A stretch of DNA of 64,000 nt from Persicaria tinctoria (Eukaryota; Streptophyta; Magnoliopsida; Caryophyllales; Polygonaceae): assembly GCA_037127255.1 (NCBI GenBank), contig JBANSL010000003.1:22778314-22842313 (forward strand), written 5' to 3'. Positions 51,745-62,391 of this stretch are shown here, piece by piece. Each line of letters opens with the position of its first letter. Position 1 is the stretch's first letter. The notes beneath the pieces were generated by a model, which did not search any database, had not been told where the DNA came from, and saw nothing but the letters and a program-made list of their open reading frames with translations. The position numbers were made by a program, and so were the translations under genes.

Positions 51745-54472
51745 TCTAGGCCCCGAAGGTCAGATGGAGAGAGACCGTGGATTTAATGGAGGTTTGGTAT
51801 GAGGAGGAGGAAGAGAGTTTAGAGGGAAAGCAAGAGATAGAAGAAGATAGAAGATATGTTCTGAATTGATTCATTGATGCCCCGTACAATACACTTTGTA
51901 GGTATTTATAACCTCAACCCCAACTTTCTACTAATTACACTTGTTAACCCTGTTATACTAATTCCTAACATTACAGGCGGTGTTGAATAGTTTCGCCCAT
52001 GTGTGGTATTGGACCTTCTTGAGGTCTAGGGTTAGGGGAATTTGGTTTTTGATGTTGGTAACGGATTTGGCGGAGTACAACTAGTATGACTCAAAGTGAA
52101 AATACATGCAAATGCATTCCTATATTGCTACTGTTGTCCCTACTAGTGCTAAGTGACCAGTCAACCCCTTGAGTCCTACAAATGACAAGATGTTGTAATG
52201 AAATGCCTACCAACAATTCCCACATGAAAGAACAAGAGCAATTCACATCTAATGCCTCATGTAGTTTATTTCCATATTGCATCATGCCACTCAAATTGAA
52301 TTTATTCCAAGCTTGCACATTAAGGACTCTTGAGCTTGCTTCCTATCTTCTTGTGATAGAAACATCCTCAACTTGCTAGTGAGCTGCACTTGGAGCCAAT
52401 ATTTGGACAAATTATGACAGTAGAATTGATGCTTCCCTTGCTCACCCAAATTCCTTATATATGTTTTGATGTGCTGCTTCCAAGTCAAATGTAAAAGCTT
52501 AATCCAACGTCCTATGGCTAGAAGCACGCATCTCAGGCTACATTGCTTCCCTTAACCTTCAAGCAAGTTGTACACATGATTTGTAACATGTCGTCACCGT
52601 GCTCACGTATGACATCATGTTGTTTAATTCCACCACTCATACTCACAACCACAACATTAAAAACTTCCATTTGTAGCTCATGTCCTCCTAGATTAAAAAC
52701 AAAGGTTTTATTCTATGAGCTCTCCATACCCACAGTTATTCAGCAACTTGAATTTCTGAGCTCCAAAACACACCATTACTTTCGGACTTCATTATAGCAC
52801 TTTGTCCACAACCCCCATAGTTTCCACATGAATCAAAAACTAAAATTACTACATCCTTTAGACCAAAGGTTGGCTTCCTAAATTCCCGTTGCACATAAAG
52901 CACATTATTGCTATCTTTTCCTCTTGCAAGGCACCATGATTGAGTCTCGAATTTTTTCCTCGAGGTCTACTCGTCTTCTATCAAAGGGCATCAATTTCGA
53001 TTGCTCTCGATTGAGCTTGAGACTGAACAAAGGAGTGGCCTCCCTTCTCTTGTAATCCAACTGATTAGACAAAGATTTCCTACCTATTATTCTATCCTTA
53101 TCCATCTCACAATCCATGCACACACTGTCATTTGATACGCTAAATTGACAGCTCTATGACCCCTCTGGATCAGTATGATCGTAATTCTTCAAGGAATCAC
53201 TAAGCCATATACACATTGCAGAAATTCTTGGGTCGAAAACTAAGTTCCCATGTTGAGTCCCACCCTTAACCATTGATGCAGCAACAACAAACAATGATTC
53301 CACATGGGCAGACATTACTACAAACACATTGGGTGCAATCGAACCTCCAAAAATTTCAATTAAGATCACCCTAAAGTTATCGAACCCAAACTTGATTTGC
53401 TCAAACGAGTTCGCAACAGATTCACCCAACTCATTTGATATGTAATCAGAATTAGTAGGCGGACTGGAGTTTATCTTAGACTCGTTGTGAACGATATGCG
53501 ACTCTTGTTTGTTGTTTTCGATGTTCTCCAGGTTCTTCACCTCGTTTGTCATCAAGGACATAGATTGGAAATCGTTAGAGCTCTCATTGATTTATGGGTT
53601 CGTTTATTCGGTTGAGGATTCAAGCTCATCCCCGTATGCAACCCTTGCTTCCTTGGCGTCCTCAATTTCTTGACTCAGGGCCTGCCAATGCTTCTTGCGA
53701 TTTTTGCAAATCATCCTCGTCATTTGAGAAATCCTTGTATAAGACCGGTGCTCCCAACTGATTCTTTTCAACAATCAAGCCTTCCGACTCTTGCCCCGAT
53801 TGTGAAACGATTTCCGACCGGAATGCTTCCAACTTATTCTCGTCAATAAACCATTCAATCAACGCATTGATCCTGCGATCAATCCCTTCTTGATGCTTGA
53901 TCATATCCTGATCGACACTTTCTTAAATCGATTTGTTGTGGATCGTAGCCAATTCCATGGCATCCATCAATTCTTTAGGCCTCCCCAATTTTACTAGGGG
54001 TTTGATCTTCAACTTCAGCCCATTGATGTAGCATGAGATGAAATACGATTCAGGCAAATACGGATTGACGAACAACAATCCTGATCGGAGTTCCCCAAAT
54101 CTCGCTCATTGTACTCCTCAAGGCCATCCTCTTGGTTGAGATTGTTGAATTCTTCAAGAATCTCCAAAGCTCGTTTCTTGGTTGCGATTGTGTTCAGTCG
54201 GCGTCGTCTGCCATTCCCGAAATAGGTTGGAAGAACCGCTGGTTCGATACCAATTTGTTAGACCCCGAAGGTTGGATAGAGAGAGACCATGACTTCAATG
54301 GAGGTTTGGTATGAGGAGGAGGAAGATAGTTTAGAGAGAAAGCGAGAGATAGAAGATGTGTTTTGAATTGATTCATTGATGCCCCGCACAATACACTTTG
54401 TAGGTATTTATAACCTTAAACCCAACTTTCTACTAATTACACTTATTAACCCTATTATACTAATTCCTAACA
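51745..54472 (-). mobile_element. Degraded Ty3/gypsy-like element with short LTRs
   Basis: Direct repeats 51745-51970 and 54256-54472 (about 220 bp) begin on minus TGTTAGGAATTAGTATAA and share GGTATTTATAACCT and TTGATTCATTGATGCCCCG tracts. The right copy ends GGTCTAACA. The left copy's tip is eroded. GCTTC (51740-51744) and ACTTC (54473-54477) may be the duplication. On minus, AATTGGTATCGAACC after the 5' LTR is a primer-site-like tract. The interior has only a degraded gag. Confidence 0.72.
53154..54135 (-). pseudogene. Degraded gypsy gag
   Basis: The broken minus-strand frame reads LEEYNERDLGNSD, then PYLPESYFISCYINGLKLKI and KPLVKLGRPKELMDAMELAT, the end of the Retrotrans_gag domain, then (53904-53662) DRRINALIEWFIDENKLEAF and (53561-53154) a further 135-codon open stretch of unknown role. 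Frameshifts and stops separate the blocks. The 1.2 kb to its left (51971-53150) has no family match. Confidence 0.6.
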
Positions 54473-54641
54473 ACTTCTTCATTCTACAAGAAGCTGGCGG
54501 AGCTTTAGTCCTAGCAAATCTTGTCATAGCATCTACAACTTTTGCCAGATTTTCAAGAGTACAAAATGTGTCTTTAGCCATCGAAGAGCTCCCTCCATGG
54601 ATTTTATGCATAAGAGTACTCTAAGTAATAACCAACTCTAG

Positions 54642-54960
54642 CTTCTTTTTCCCCTCCTTGTAGAAATCTGGGTTGACATCCCTTACCAACACATTTGATA
54701 TGTCGTAATCTTTCCCATGCTCAATTATTGAGTCAAAAAGATCAACATTCACCCCAAACAGTACGTAGTGCAGTGATTTCGATCAATTCCCCCTATGCAA
54801 ATCAAGCAAATATAAATAATTGAAGCCAATTATTTTTCAAACCCAAATGGAATTTATAATAGGAGCAAGTGGTTACACCTGTTCATCCATGAGCTTTAGA
54901 CACCTCCGTTTTTTTCCCTGGCTCTTCACGGACTCTTAATTTGTCAAAGCATTTAACTGT
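54642..54960 (-). pseudogene. Fragment resembling an RPA70/DUF223 OB-fold, with an intron
   Basis: On minus, an exon ending LKLMDEQ meets a donor CAG|GTGTAACC (54879/54878) and an acceptor TTTGCATAG|GGGG (54793/54792). The second exon reads GELIEITALRTVWG and, after a one-base shift, GVNVDLFDSIIEHGKDYDIS and NVLVRDVNPDFYKEGKKKLE. The pattern D-E-x-G--I-A---G----F---I--GK-Y-ISN--V---N--F fits the OB-fold of plant RPA70-like proteins. A stop follows. Plant Helitrons can carry RPA-like genes, but no Helitron border is seen here. A host pseudogene is equally possible. Confidence 0.35.
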
Positions 54961-54975
54961 TATTGTGTGATCCTA

Positions 54976-55600
54976 TATGTATTCGATACTAATTCGTTTA
55001 GGCATAATTTCTTGAACTTCATCCTCATGTTAAATTGTTGATTTAACACGAAAGGCACAATAGGTGAGTGCATAGTTTTAGAATGATAATAGGGAGGTAA
55101 ATTATTGATTTGTTGCATATTTTAATGGTATGTATGTCTAACCATTATGTGTGTATGAAATTCAAAAGTACATACCCTCGTGTTAAATTTAAATATGATG
55201 AAAGGAACAACAAACATGGTGTACACAAATTATACACTATGCATGCAATTATATATGCACAAAATGAGTCGTACACACACACACTATATATATATATACT
55301 ATATAAATTATTTTATTTGGTCCGACTACCAACTAAGAAGCCTCAAATTCTTTAAAAAAGATAGTTAAATTAAGTAAACTTAAGATGGAGGCGGTCTAAT
55401 TTGAGACATATTTACTTAAATATTTCATTAATTCCATTACATTACCAAAGAGATGTTGTCGTAACTAATAGGTATCTGCAATTAAAGTGTAATTCTAACT
55501 ATATAGATGTATAGTCTCATAGTTATCTCCTTAGAATTTAATCCAACAGATGCGGCGAATAACTAAGGTATATGTGCATACCCAAGTGTTGCAAATAATC
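54976..55600. other. AT-rich stretch without a supportable gene
   Basis: It contains a (TA)n-type tract near 55286-55305 and AT-rich short frames. No repeats pair across it and no family motifs are visible. Confidence 0.5.
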
Positions 55601-55621
55601 AACTCATCGATCCTTGGAAAC

Positions 55622-55718
55622 AATTAGTTGGATGTGATTATTGATCCACATAGCTTTAAGCTCTGTCCATAGGTTTTTGTTTCCGATACCTCTAGAGTTC
55701 CAGTAACCTATTTTCACA
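55622..55718 (-). pseudogene. LINE endonuclease N-terminus relic
   Basis: Minus strand reads KIGYWNSRGIGNKNLWTELK then AMWINNHIQLIV, the conserved start of plant LINE ORF2 endonuclease. The downstream frame soon fails. A related relic lies at 61050-61125. Confidence 0.6.
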
Positions 55719-55938
55719 ATTGACCTAATTTAGGTCCGTGGCCAAGATTGTAGGAAGAACCATGAACCGGAAACCAATTACCTAGTAGAGTCTTGAGAGG
55801 ATGATTATTAGGTGACTTATCTGATAATCCAATGGAAACACTAGCAATTCGTGGTATATAAGTCAAACTATCAATTCTTTTCCTAAAATCATTTCATGCT
55901 TACACATTATTTTGTAGGTTAGTAAACTTTGATCCACC

Positions 55939-56240
55939 TGTAATACCAAAATCTCAATCAGTGTAATCTTTCCTTTACTGTGTGTTTTTCTCGGTAGCCA
56001 GAAGATGGATCTCCTTCCATCCTCCCCCCTCTATATAATTCATCCACCTCTCTTGACTTCCTTGATTTGCTCCTAATTAAGGAATACATTGATTGCCCAT
56101 AATCAATACCAAATCGGGTATTTTTGGCTTAACTGTAGATTAAATTACTCCCATCGCCTTAACCTTCTCAATTGATAAATTGAATTGTAACGGCTAGTTA
56201 ATTGCACGTGTAATTCCTAGTGACGGTACTAGGCTCGTCA
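55939..56240 (-). repeat. 3' LTR of the Tat-lineage element
   Basis: Plus-strand TGTAATACCAAAATCTCAAT to GGTACTAGGCTCGTCA; TG...CA tips. Confidence 0.95.
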
Positions 56241-56313
56241 ATTGCCCCTCAGATAGCTTCCTCACGGCCTCGTGACGGAGGTATCTGATATACATGGGTT
56301 TCGAGTGACCTTG

Positions 56314-58506
56314 CTATTTCAATGAATGGTGTCGATTGGCTTGGCAGTTGGCCATCATCTGTGGCGTCTTAGACTCATATTCGCCTCGAATTTGATTCAC
56401 AATCAGCTGCGAGTCCGAGTACACCGTGATCCCACTTGCTCCTTCACCCAACGCCGCCTTCAGCCCCAATATCATTGCCTCATATTCGGCCTCATTATTC
56501 GTCGTCGAGAAACCAAGTCGAACCGCGGTACGAATCACCTCCCCATTCAGCGCTATCAGCACCAATCCGGCGCCGGATCCTCTGCGAGTCTTAGAGCCGT
56601 CGACCTGCAACTCCCAAGCACTTTGCTGGCTTACCCGAGTGAGCCATATCCCCTCGTCGACGAGCGATGTCTCACCAGTGAACTCGGCTACAAAGTCAGC
56701 CAATACCTGCGCTTTTATTGCCGTTCTTGGAACAAATCGGATCTCATACTGGCCTAATTCCACCGCCCAACGAGCAACTCGCCCCGACAAATCCGAGCTT
56801 GACAAGAGCGACTTCAACGGATGAGCTGTTACCACATCGATCGGATGTGCCTGGAAGTAGTGGTTTAGCTTGCGCGTAGCCACCACGAGTGATGGCAAAA
56901 GCTTCTCGAGCGGCGCATATCTCGTCTCTGCACCTAGCAGGGCTTTACTGATGTAGTATATAGGTCGTTGTACCCTTCCTTCCTCTTTGACAAGCACCGC
57001 ACTCACGGCGTGTTCGGACACGGCTAGATACAAACTGAGTTTCTCACTTGGGCTCGGCGTCGTCAGTATCGGTGGTGACTGCAGATATGCTTTCAATTCT
57101 CCCAAGGCTTGCTCACACTCTGCATCCCATTGGAACAGCCGATCACCTTTTAGCAATTTGAAGAATGGGTTGCACTTGTCGGACGATCGACTAATGAATC
57201 GATTCAACGCTGCAGCCATCCCGGCGAGCTTTTGAACATCTCTCACCTTGCTTGGGCTCTTCAGTTGCTGCAGAGCTTTGATCTGATCAGGGCTGGCCTC
57301 TATGCCCCTCCTCGTCACCAAATGACCAAGAAATTTCCCCGAGCTCACTCCGAAAGCACACTTTGAAGCGTTCAAACGTAAATTGATGGTCCTCATCTTG
57401 TCGAAAACAGCCTGCAGATCGATGAGATGCGTGTCTTCTTCTTTACTCTTAACCACCATATCATCGATGTACACTTCCACCTTGTCGCCAATCATATCTC
57501 CGAACAGATTCACGATCATGCGTTGATACGTGGCTCCGGCGTTCTTCAACCCGAATGGCATCACCTTGTAACAAAATATCCCCTTTGGAGTTATAAAGGC
57601 AGTTTTTTCTTGGTCATGCTCTGACATTGGAATCTGATGATATCCCCTATAAGCATCCAAGAAGCTCATACGTGCGTGGCCGGAAGTAGCATCCACCAAT
57701 TGATCTATCTTCGAAAGCGGAAACAGATCCTTTGGACAAGCCTTATTCAGGTCGGTGAAATCAACACAAACCATCCAATCACCATTCTTTTTCTTGACCA
57801 CAACGGTGTTGGCTACCCATGTAGGGTAACGGACCTCCCAGACAGCGTCCGCTTCCAGCAGCTTGTCAAGCTCAGCTAGGACGGCCTCAGTGTGTTGGAT
57901 GGAGGATCGTCTTGCTCGTTGAACCACCGGCCTTGCTTCCGGGTGAACATTAAGCCGATGGCAAGCCACACTCGGTTGTAGCCCTTGCATCTCGTATGGG
58001 CTCCAAGCGAACATGTCTCGATTTCGCCTCAAGAGACCCACTAGCGATTCTCGCTCGTCACCTAAAATGTTTGCACCAATTAAAAAGTATTTAGAAGGTT
58101 CAGAATCACTTACAATGACTTTCTGCAGCTCTTCAATCGACTTCTCCTTGGGCAGGAGTCCTACTTCGTCTAGAACTTGCGGCGCAGCTCGCACCATGTA
58201 AGATCTTGGCTTGCATCCGTCGATCTTCAAGCACTGTCGGGCTATCATCTGATCACCTCGGACTCGAATCAACCTGCCCTCATGGGAGAATTGAATCATT
58301 TGGTGAAGGGTCGAATGCACCGCCCCCATGCCGTGAACCCAGGGCCGACCGACGATCACATTATAAAAGGACGGAACATCTACGACATAGAACTCCGTCG
58401 TCAGCGCCTTTCCTTCCAGCTTCACAACCTCCCTCAACACTCCTTTAGGCCATACGGGGAACGAACTGAGGCCGACCAGCTGCGTTGCTACCGGCATCAG
58501 ATCTCG
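56314..58506 (-). pseudogene. Tat pol: protease end, reverse transcriptase, RNase H, second RNase H
   Basis: An open frame of 727 codons from M at 58497, in the same frame as the gag ORF and separated from it only by a TAA (58509-58507). It starts in the protease (VVDVPSFYNVIVGRPWVHGM). RT motifs: VWEVRYPTWVANTVVVKKKN, SFLDAYRGYHQIPM, FGLKNAGATYQRMI and catalytic YIDDMVVKSK. RT-linked RNase H: PILTTPSPSEKLSLYLAVSE and KALLGAETRYAPLEKLL. A second RNase H-like domain (WELQVDGSKTRRGSGAGLVL, STTNNEAEYEAMILGLKAAL, SDSQLIVNQIRGEY) marks the Tat lineage. After QIRGEYESK the sequence diverges and stops. The integrase (several hundred codons) is deleted. Confidence 0.92.
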
Positions 58507-59835
58507 TTAGGATTTCCCTAGCTTCACGAAGGTATCGTAGAACATTATGTCCACTGAACTCCCCGAATCAACCAACACTCGCCGTATCTCGAAATTGCCA
58601 ACAGAAAGAGTCAAGATCAGCGGGTCGTTATGTGGCAATTGAATCCCGTCAAGGTCCTCATCTGTGAAGCTCAGACTAGCATTCGGCAGCCCCTTGTGTC
58701 GCTTTAGATCCCTGCTCTCCGTCCTCAAGACCTCGAGCTCGTGACAGCTCTTTCTGTATCCATACCGGTCTCCTTTCCCCGGCTTCACATAAACCAAATA
58801 TATTACTTTTTTGTTTCCAGCATCACCTTGCTCCACTTTTTGTTGGTCGGCGTCTGCTATCCCTCTCCCGTTTCCTATGGTCGGCTGATCCTCGATGAAG
58901 TCTTTCAAATGCCCCTTCTCGACCAAATATTCCAAGTACTGTTTCAGAACTCTGCATTCCTCTGTCATGTGCCCCTTCTCACGATGAAAGGAGCAGAATT
59001 TACTCATGTCGCGATCGGCGGGATCCCCTCGCATCTTGTTCGGCCATCTAAAGAAGGGCTTGTCTTTGATCTGTCGGAGAATGCGATAGATCGGGACCTT
59101 AAACACCGTGTGGACAGCAACATTAGGCGCCTTCGGAGGCAGCCCTTTGTCGCGGAATGAACTCCGCTCTTGGTAATTTCTCTCCCTGCTCACATCAAAA
59201 CCATGATGCCTACGACCTGGTGACGCCGGTCGGCTATCCGACGCGCCCCTCCTGTCTTCTTCCAACTTAGAATATTGTCGGACACGCTCCTGCAATTCAG
59301 CTAAGCCGGCGGGTGTCCTCAATGTCAAGCTCTCCCTCAACCGGCAATCCCTTGGTAAGGCCAATCGGAACGCTGCTACCGTCGTACCTTCATCGCAATT
59401 GTCCATGTCCGAGTAGCTTTCAAAAAACCGCGAGGAGAATTGCCTCAAAGACTCGCCCTTACGCTGTCGGATGGCAAACAACGTATCGATCGACACCGGA
59501 TCCCTACTGTTTGCTATGTATCTTGCTACAAAACTTTGAGCCAGTTGACTCCATGAGCCGATTGAATTAGGGGGCAGAGCATGAAACCACCTAGATACTG
59601 TCTTTCCTAAGCTAGCAAGAAACATCTTACACATTATGCCATTATTTCCAATCCATAAAGCCATTTTGTGAGTATATAATGCCACATGATTAATTGGATA
59701 TGATTTCCCATCATATAATTCAAAAGTAGGAGCCAAAAACTTATCTGGGGGACGCTGATCCCTTATGCGCCTTGTGAACGGGGTTGCCGTCATTTGCGAC
59801 AGCCTTGCCTCGGCCTGCTCCTGGACCGAGACCAA
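58507..59835 (-). pseudogene. Tat gag (capsid, zinc motif) and protease active site
   Basis: 442 codons open. Capsid core: DGKSYPINHVALYTHKMALW, SWSQLAQSFVARYIANSR, QRKGESLRQFSSRFF and AAFRLALPRDCRLRESLTL. Nucleocapsid zinc motif: CSFHREKGHMTEEC. The protease catalytic motif VLVDSGSSVDIMFYDTF sits near the end, then LGKS and a TAA stop. The stop falls inside the protease, with the remainder in frame downstream, so gag-pol expression would need read-through or this copy is mutated. Confidence 0.9.
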
Positions 59836-59861
59836 TGACTGTCCCTGGTTGGCAAATAGCT

Positions 59862-60459
59862 TTAGCAGCCTCTCCTCGGCTTGGCTGATTTTTCCTGAGC
59901 GTCCATGTCTATTGCGAGAACCCTCCTTAGGCTCCTTGAAGTAATCCCGGTCTCTTCTTCTGTCATAGTCATGCGAGGCCTCTCTCTTGTCACGCTCTGT
60001 CTATTCTCGCTCGAAAGCTTCTCCCTCTGGCCCTTCGTCTTGAAATGCATCAGCACGCACGTCCTCCTCCCGTTCGTCTCGACATCCACGTGAATTTTCC
60101 AAGGGGTCAGCCCATCTCTCTTCGTCGCGGAGTGTCTCGCGACCCCTGTAACGATCAAATACTACCCCGCTGGCCTCGTCGTGATACCGATTTCCCCGAT
60201 CTGCCTGCCTCTCCGGAGCCCCCTGAATGATGCTGGCTAACCGGTAACCGCTCCCTCCGTTCTCCTCTCTTGGACGCTTGCCGTTGGCCTTCTCAAGACG
60301 AGCGTTTTGGCGACGCAGCGCTGCAATCTCTTCTTGTGAGGCCTCCAATTGGCGGTTCCTTTCAGCCAACACCCTCCCGAGCTCAGCTTCTCGATCCATC
60401 TCATTGCCAACTTCCTCAGCCGGAATAGAAGCTCCGGCCATCCCTTCGTTCCCACACAC
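59862..60459 (-). pseudogene. Tat gag N-terminal part, frame-broken
   Basis: Frame 60459-60001 starts MCGNEGMAGASIPAEEVGNE just after the primer site, has a Glu/Arg coiled coil (LGRVLAERNRQLEASQEEIA) and ends in an acidic-basic mixed stretch. Frame 60158-59862 continues the charged region. A frame change around 60001-60158 and a stop near 59862 separate it from the capsid ORF. These charged N-terminal extensions are usual in Tat gag. Confidence 0.75.
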
Positions 60460-60468
60460 GGCGCCAAT

Positions 60469-60770
60469 TGTAATACCAAAATCTCAATCAGTGTAATCTT
60501 TCCTTTACTGTGTGTTTTTCTCGGTAGCCAGAAGATGGATCTCCTTCCATCCTCCCCCCTCTATATAATTCATCCACCTCTCTTGACTTCCTTGATTTGC
60601 TCCTAATTAAGGAATACATTGATTGCCCATAATCAATACCAAATTGGGTATTTTTGGCTTAACTGTAGATTAAATTACTCCCATCGCCTTAACCTTCTCA
60701 ATTGATAAATTGAATTGTAACGGCTAGTTAATTGCACGTGTAATTCCTAGTGACGGTACTAGGCTCGTCA
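60469..60770 (-). repeat. 5' LTR of the Tat-lineage element
   Basis: Same tips and length as 55939-56240. It contains a TATATAA-like promoter tract on plus near 60562; on minus the TATA position is not obvious. Confidence 0.95.
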
Positions 60771-61049
60771 CCACCCATATAAAGGATTCGCATTCTCCAT
60801 TGCAAGTGTTAGTGTTGTGCACAACTTCGTACTCGACCAGCATCCTATGACCAGATTCAGATGAAACAATTAGGCAGATTGGATAATCACCATGATATTC
60901 TCTTCAGAAACTCTTCATAGTTATCAAAGGTATATCATAAGAAATTTGACTTGTAACCAAATAAGAAAAGGATTAGATTCTTTAGACTTGCACAGGGGAC
61001 GCCGGCCCAAAGATATCACTAGGAAGAAATAATATATAAACAATATCGT

Positions 61050-61125
61050 TAATCCGCATTGCCTTAAGCTCAGTCCATACAAATTTACTATATGCATGGA
61101 ATTCCAATATAAATTAATTGGCTGG
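61050..61125 (-). pseudogene. LINE endonuclease N-terminus relic, second copy
   Basis: Minus strand reads INLYWNSMH and, after a frame change, SKFVWTELKAMRINDIV, clearly related to KNLWTELKAMWINNHI at 55622-55718. The surrounding 60776-61840 is degenerate LINE-like or unassigned, with no long ORF. Confidence 0.5.
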
Positions 61126-61839
61126 CTTACATGGACTATCATATACAAAACCACGTATTGATTTGAAAAGTGTTTAGCCAAGGGAAATACTCAATACAAG
61201 GAGAACATTGCAACATGATAATGAAAGAGCCATCACGAGATTACTTTGGGGAGAATAATAAGGATGGTATTCCTTAAGGGAAATTAGTTTCTAAAAAACA
61301 GAAGTGCTAGGCATAAGCAACAAATGCCTAGGCATGATGTAAGGATAGATATTATCAATATGATTATAGTTTGGCCAAGCTAAAGAAGAAGGGCGATAGA
61401 CTTGTTATCATGAGATTTACACAAAATAATAAGCCAAATATTGGAGCTATAAGGATCTAAGGAAGGGATAAACTTTAATGGTTTTCTTGAAGAGTAATGT
61501 AAGCAAAAAGGTTGCAATCTAGTACCCTTAGCAAGATCAACTAATGAGGTTTTAGGCTAGAATATAGGGGAATTAGCAAGCCTTACACAACCAAGGGGAA
61601 GCTCACAGGTAATAGGATTGTACTTCTCCCACACATGAAAATAAATGGAAGGCTTACACTTGTAGATACTGATATGAATCCGAAATAAAGGAGGCCAACT
61701 GCTTAGACAATTAAGACACAGATGTTTACAATAGAATTCATTAGGAACTGCTCAGGGATATTGATTGGCCAACAAAAATCCAATGAAAGCATGAAATGTT
61801 TAGATTAAATGATACACAGAACGCAAAATAGTGATAAAT

Positions 61840-62022
61840 AAATAGTCAGCCATAAATAATCGTTTTCTTTACTGGCAGTGTCGTATTGTATGGGTTGTTA
61901 GGGTTCTCTTTCGTCTTTGTTGATTTTTGTACTTTGTGTGGTTTGTATTGACGGTTCTCTATCTGCCGACTTGGTCGGCCATCAAGTTTCAGGGAACTCG
62001 AATTCTTTTCTAATAAAAAAAA
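61840..62022 (+). mobile_element. LINE 3' end (plus strand), 5'-truncated
   Basis: GTCTTTGTTGATTTTTGTAC, TTTGTGTGGTTTGTATTGAC and CTGCCGACTTGGTCGGCC precede TTTTCTAATAAAAAAAATG. This is the usual 3' UTR layout of plant LINEs, ending in a short A-run. The 5' limit is uncertain and no coding motifs remain. It does not belong to the minus-strand endonuclease relics. Confidence 0.5.
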
Positions 62023-62391
62023 TGTAATATAAGGAAATGTTATGACCAAGAACATGCAATTACCCAAAGCAACTTCCAACTGCCATAATCGAATTTTATA
62101 CAAAACACAACCCACACCAATCAAATCGTTCAACCGATAATGTAACCCCATAAGACTAGATATGATAGGATCACATATAAAACACAATCTCGATTAGAGA
62201 GTGGTAGACATAGATGGTAGCTTTTCAGCGTTTGATTTATGCGTTATTTTATTTCCTTCTTCGGCACCTGAAGACACCTCTGTAAGTTTAATGCCCTCCG
62301 ACAAGATTTCTAACTGTATTTTTGTACACAAGATCATTCCATCACAAAGTCTTTATATTTACCTCTTCAACGAGACACATCTAATGAATAA

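Larger units (their letters stand above)
55939..60770 (-). mobile_element. Tat-lineage Ty3/gypsy element without integrase
   Basis: 302-bp LTRs (55939-56240 and 60469-60770) show a single difference by eye (C/T near 56114 and 60644). CCACC duplicates flank them (55934-55938, 60771-60775). On minus, TTGGCGCCGTGTGTGGGAAC is the primer site after the 5' LTR, and CTGAGGGGCAAT is the purine tract before the 3' LTR. Gag, protease, RT, RNase H and an extra C-terminal RNase H-like domain are present. The sequence then ends 74 bp before the LTR with no integrase. Very recent insertion, but integration-defective on its own. Confidence 0.93.

Noticed and set aside
56326..58667. Plus-strand ORFs across the Tat pol
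   Set aside because: Antisense shadows of the 727-codon minus-strand pol frame; no motifs.
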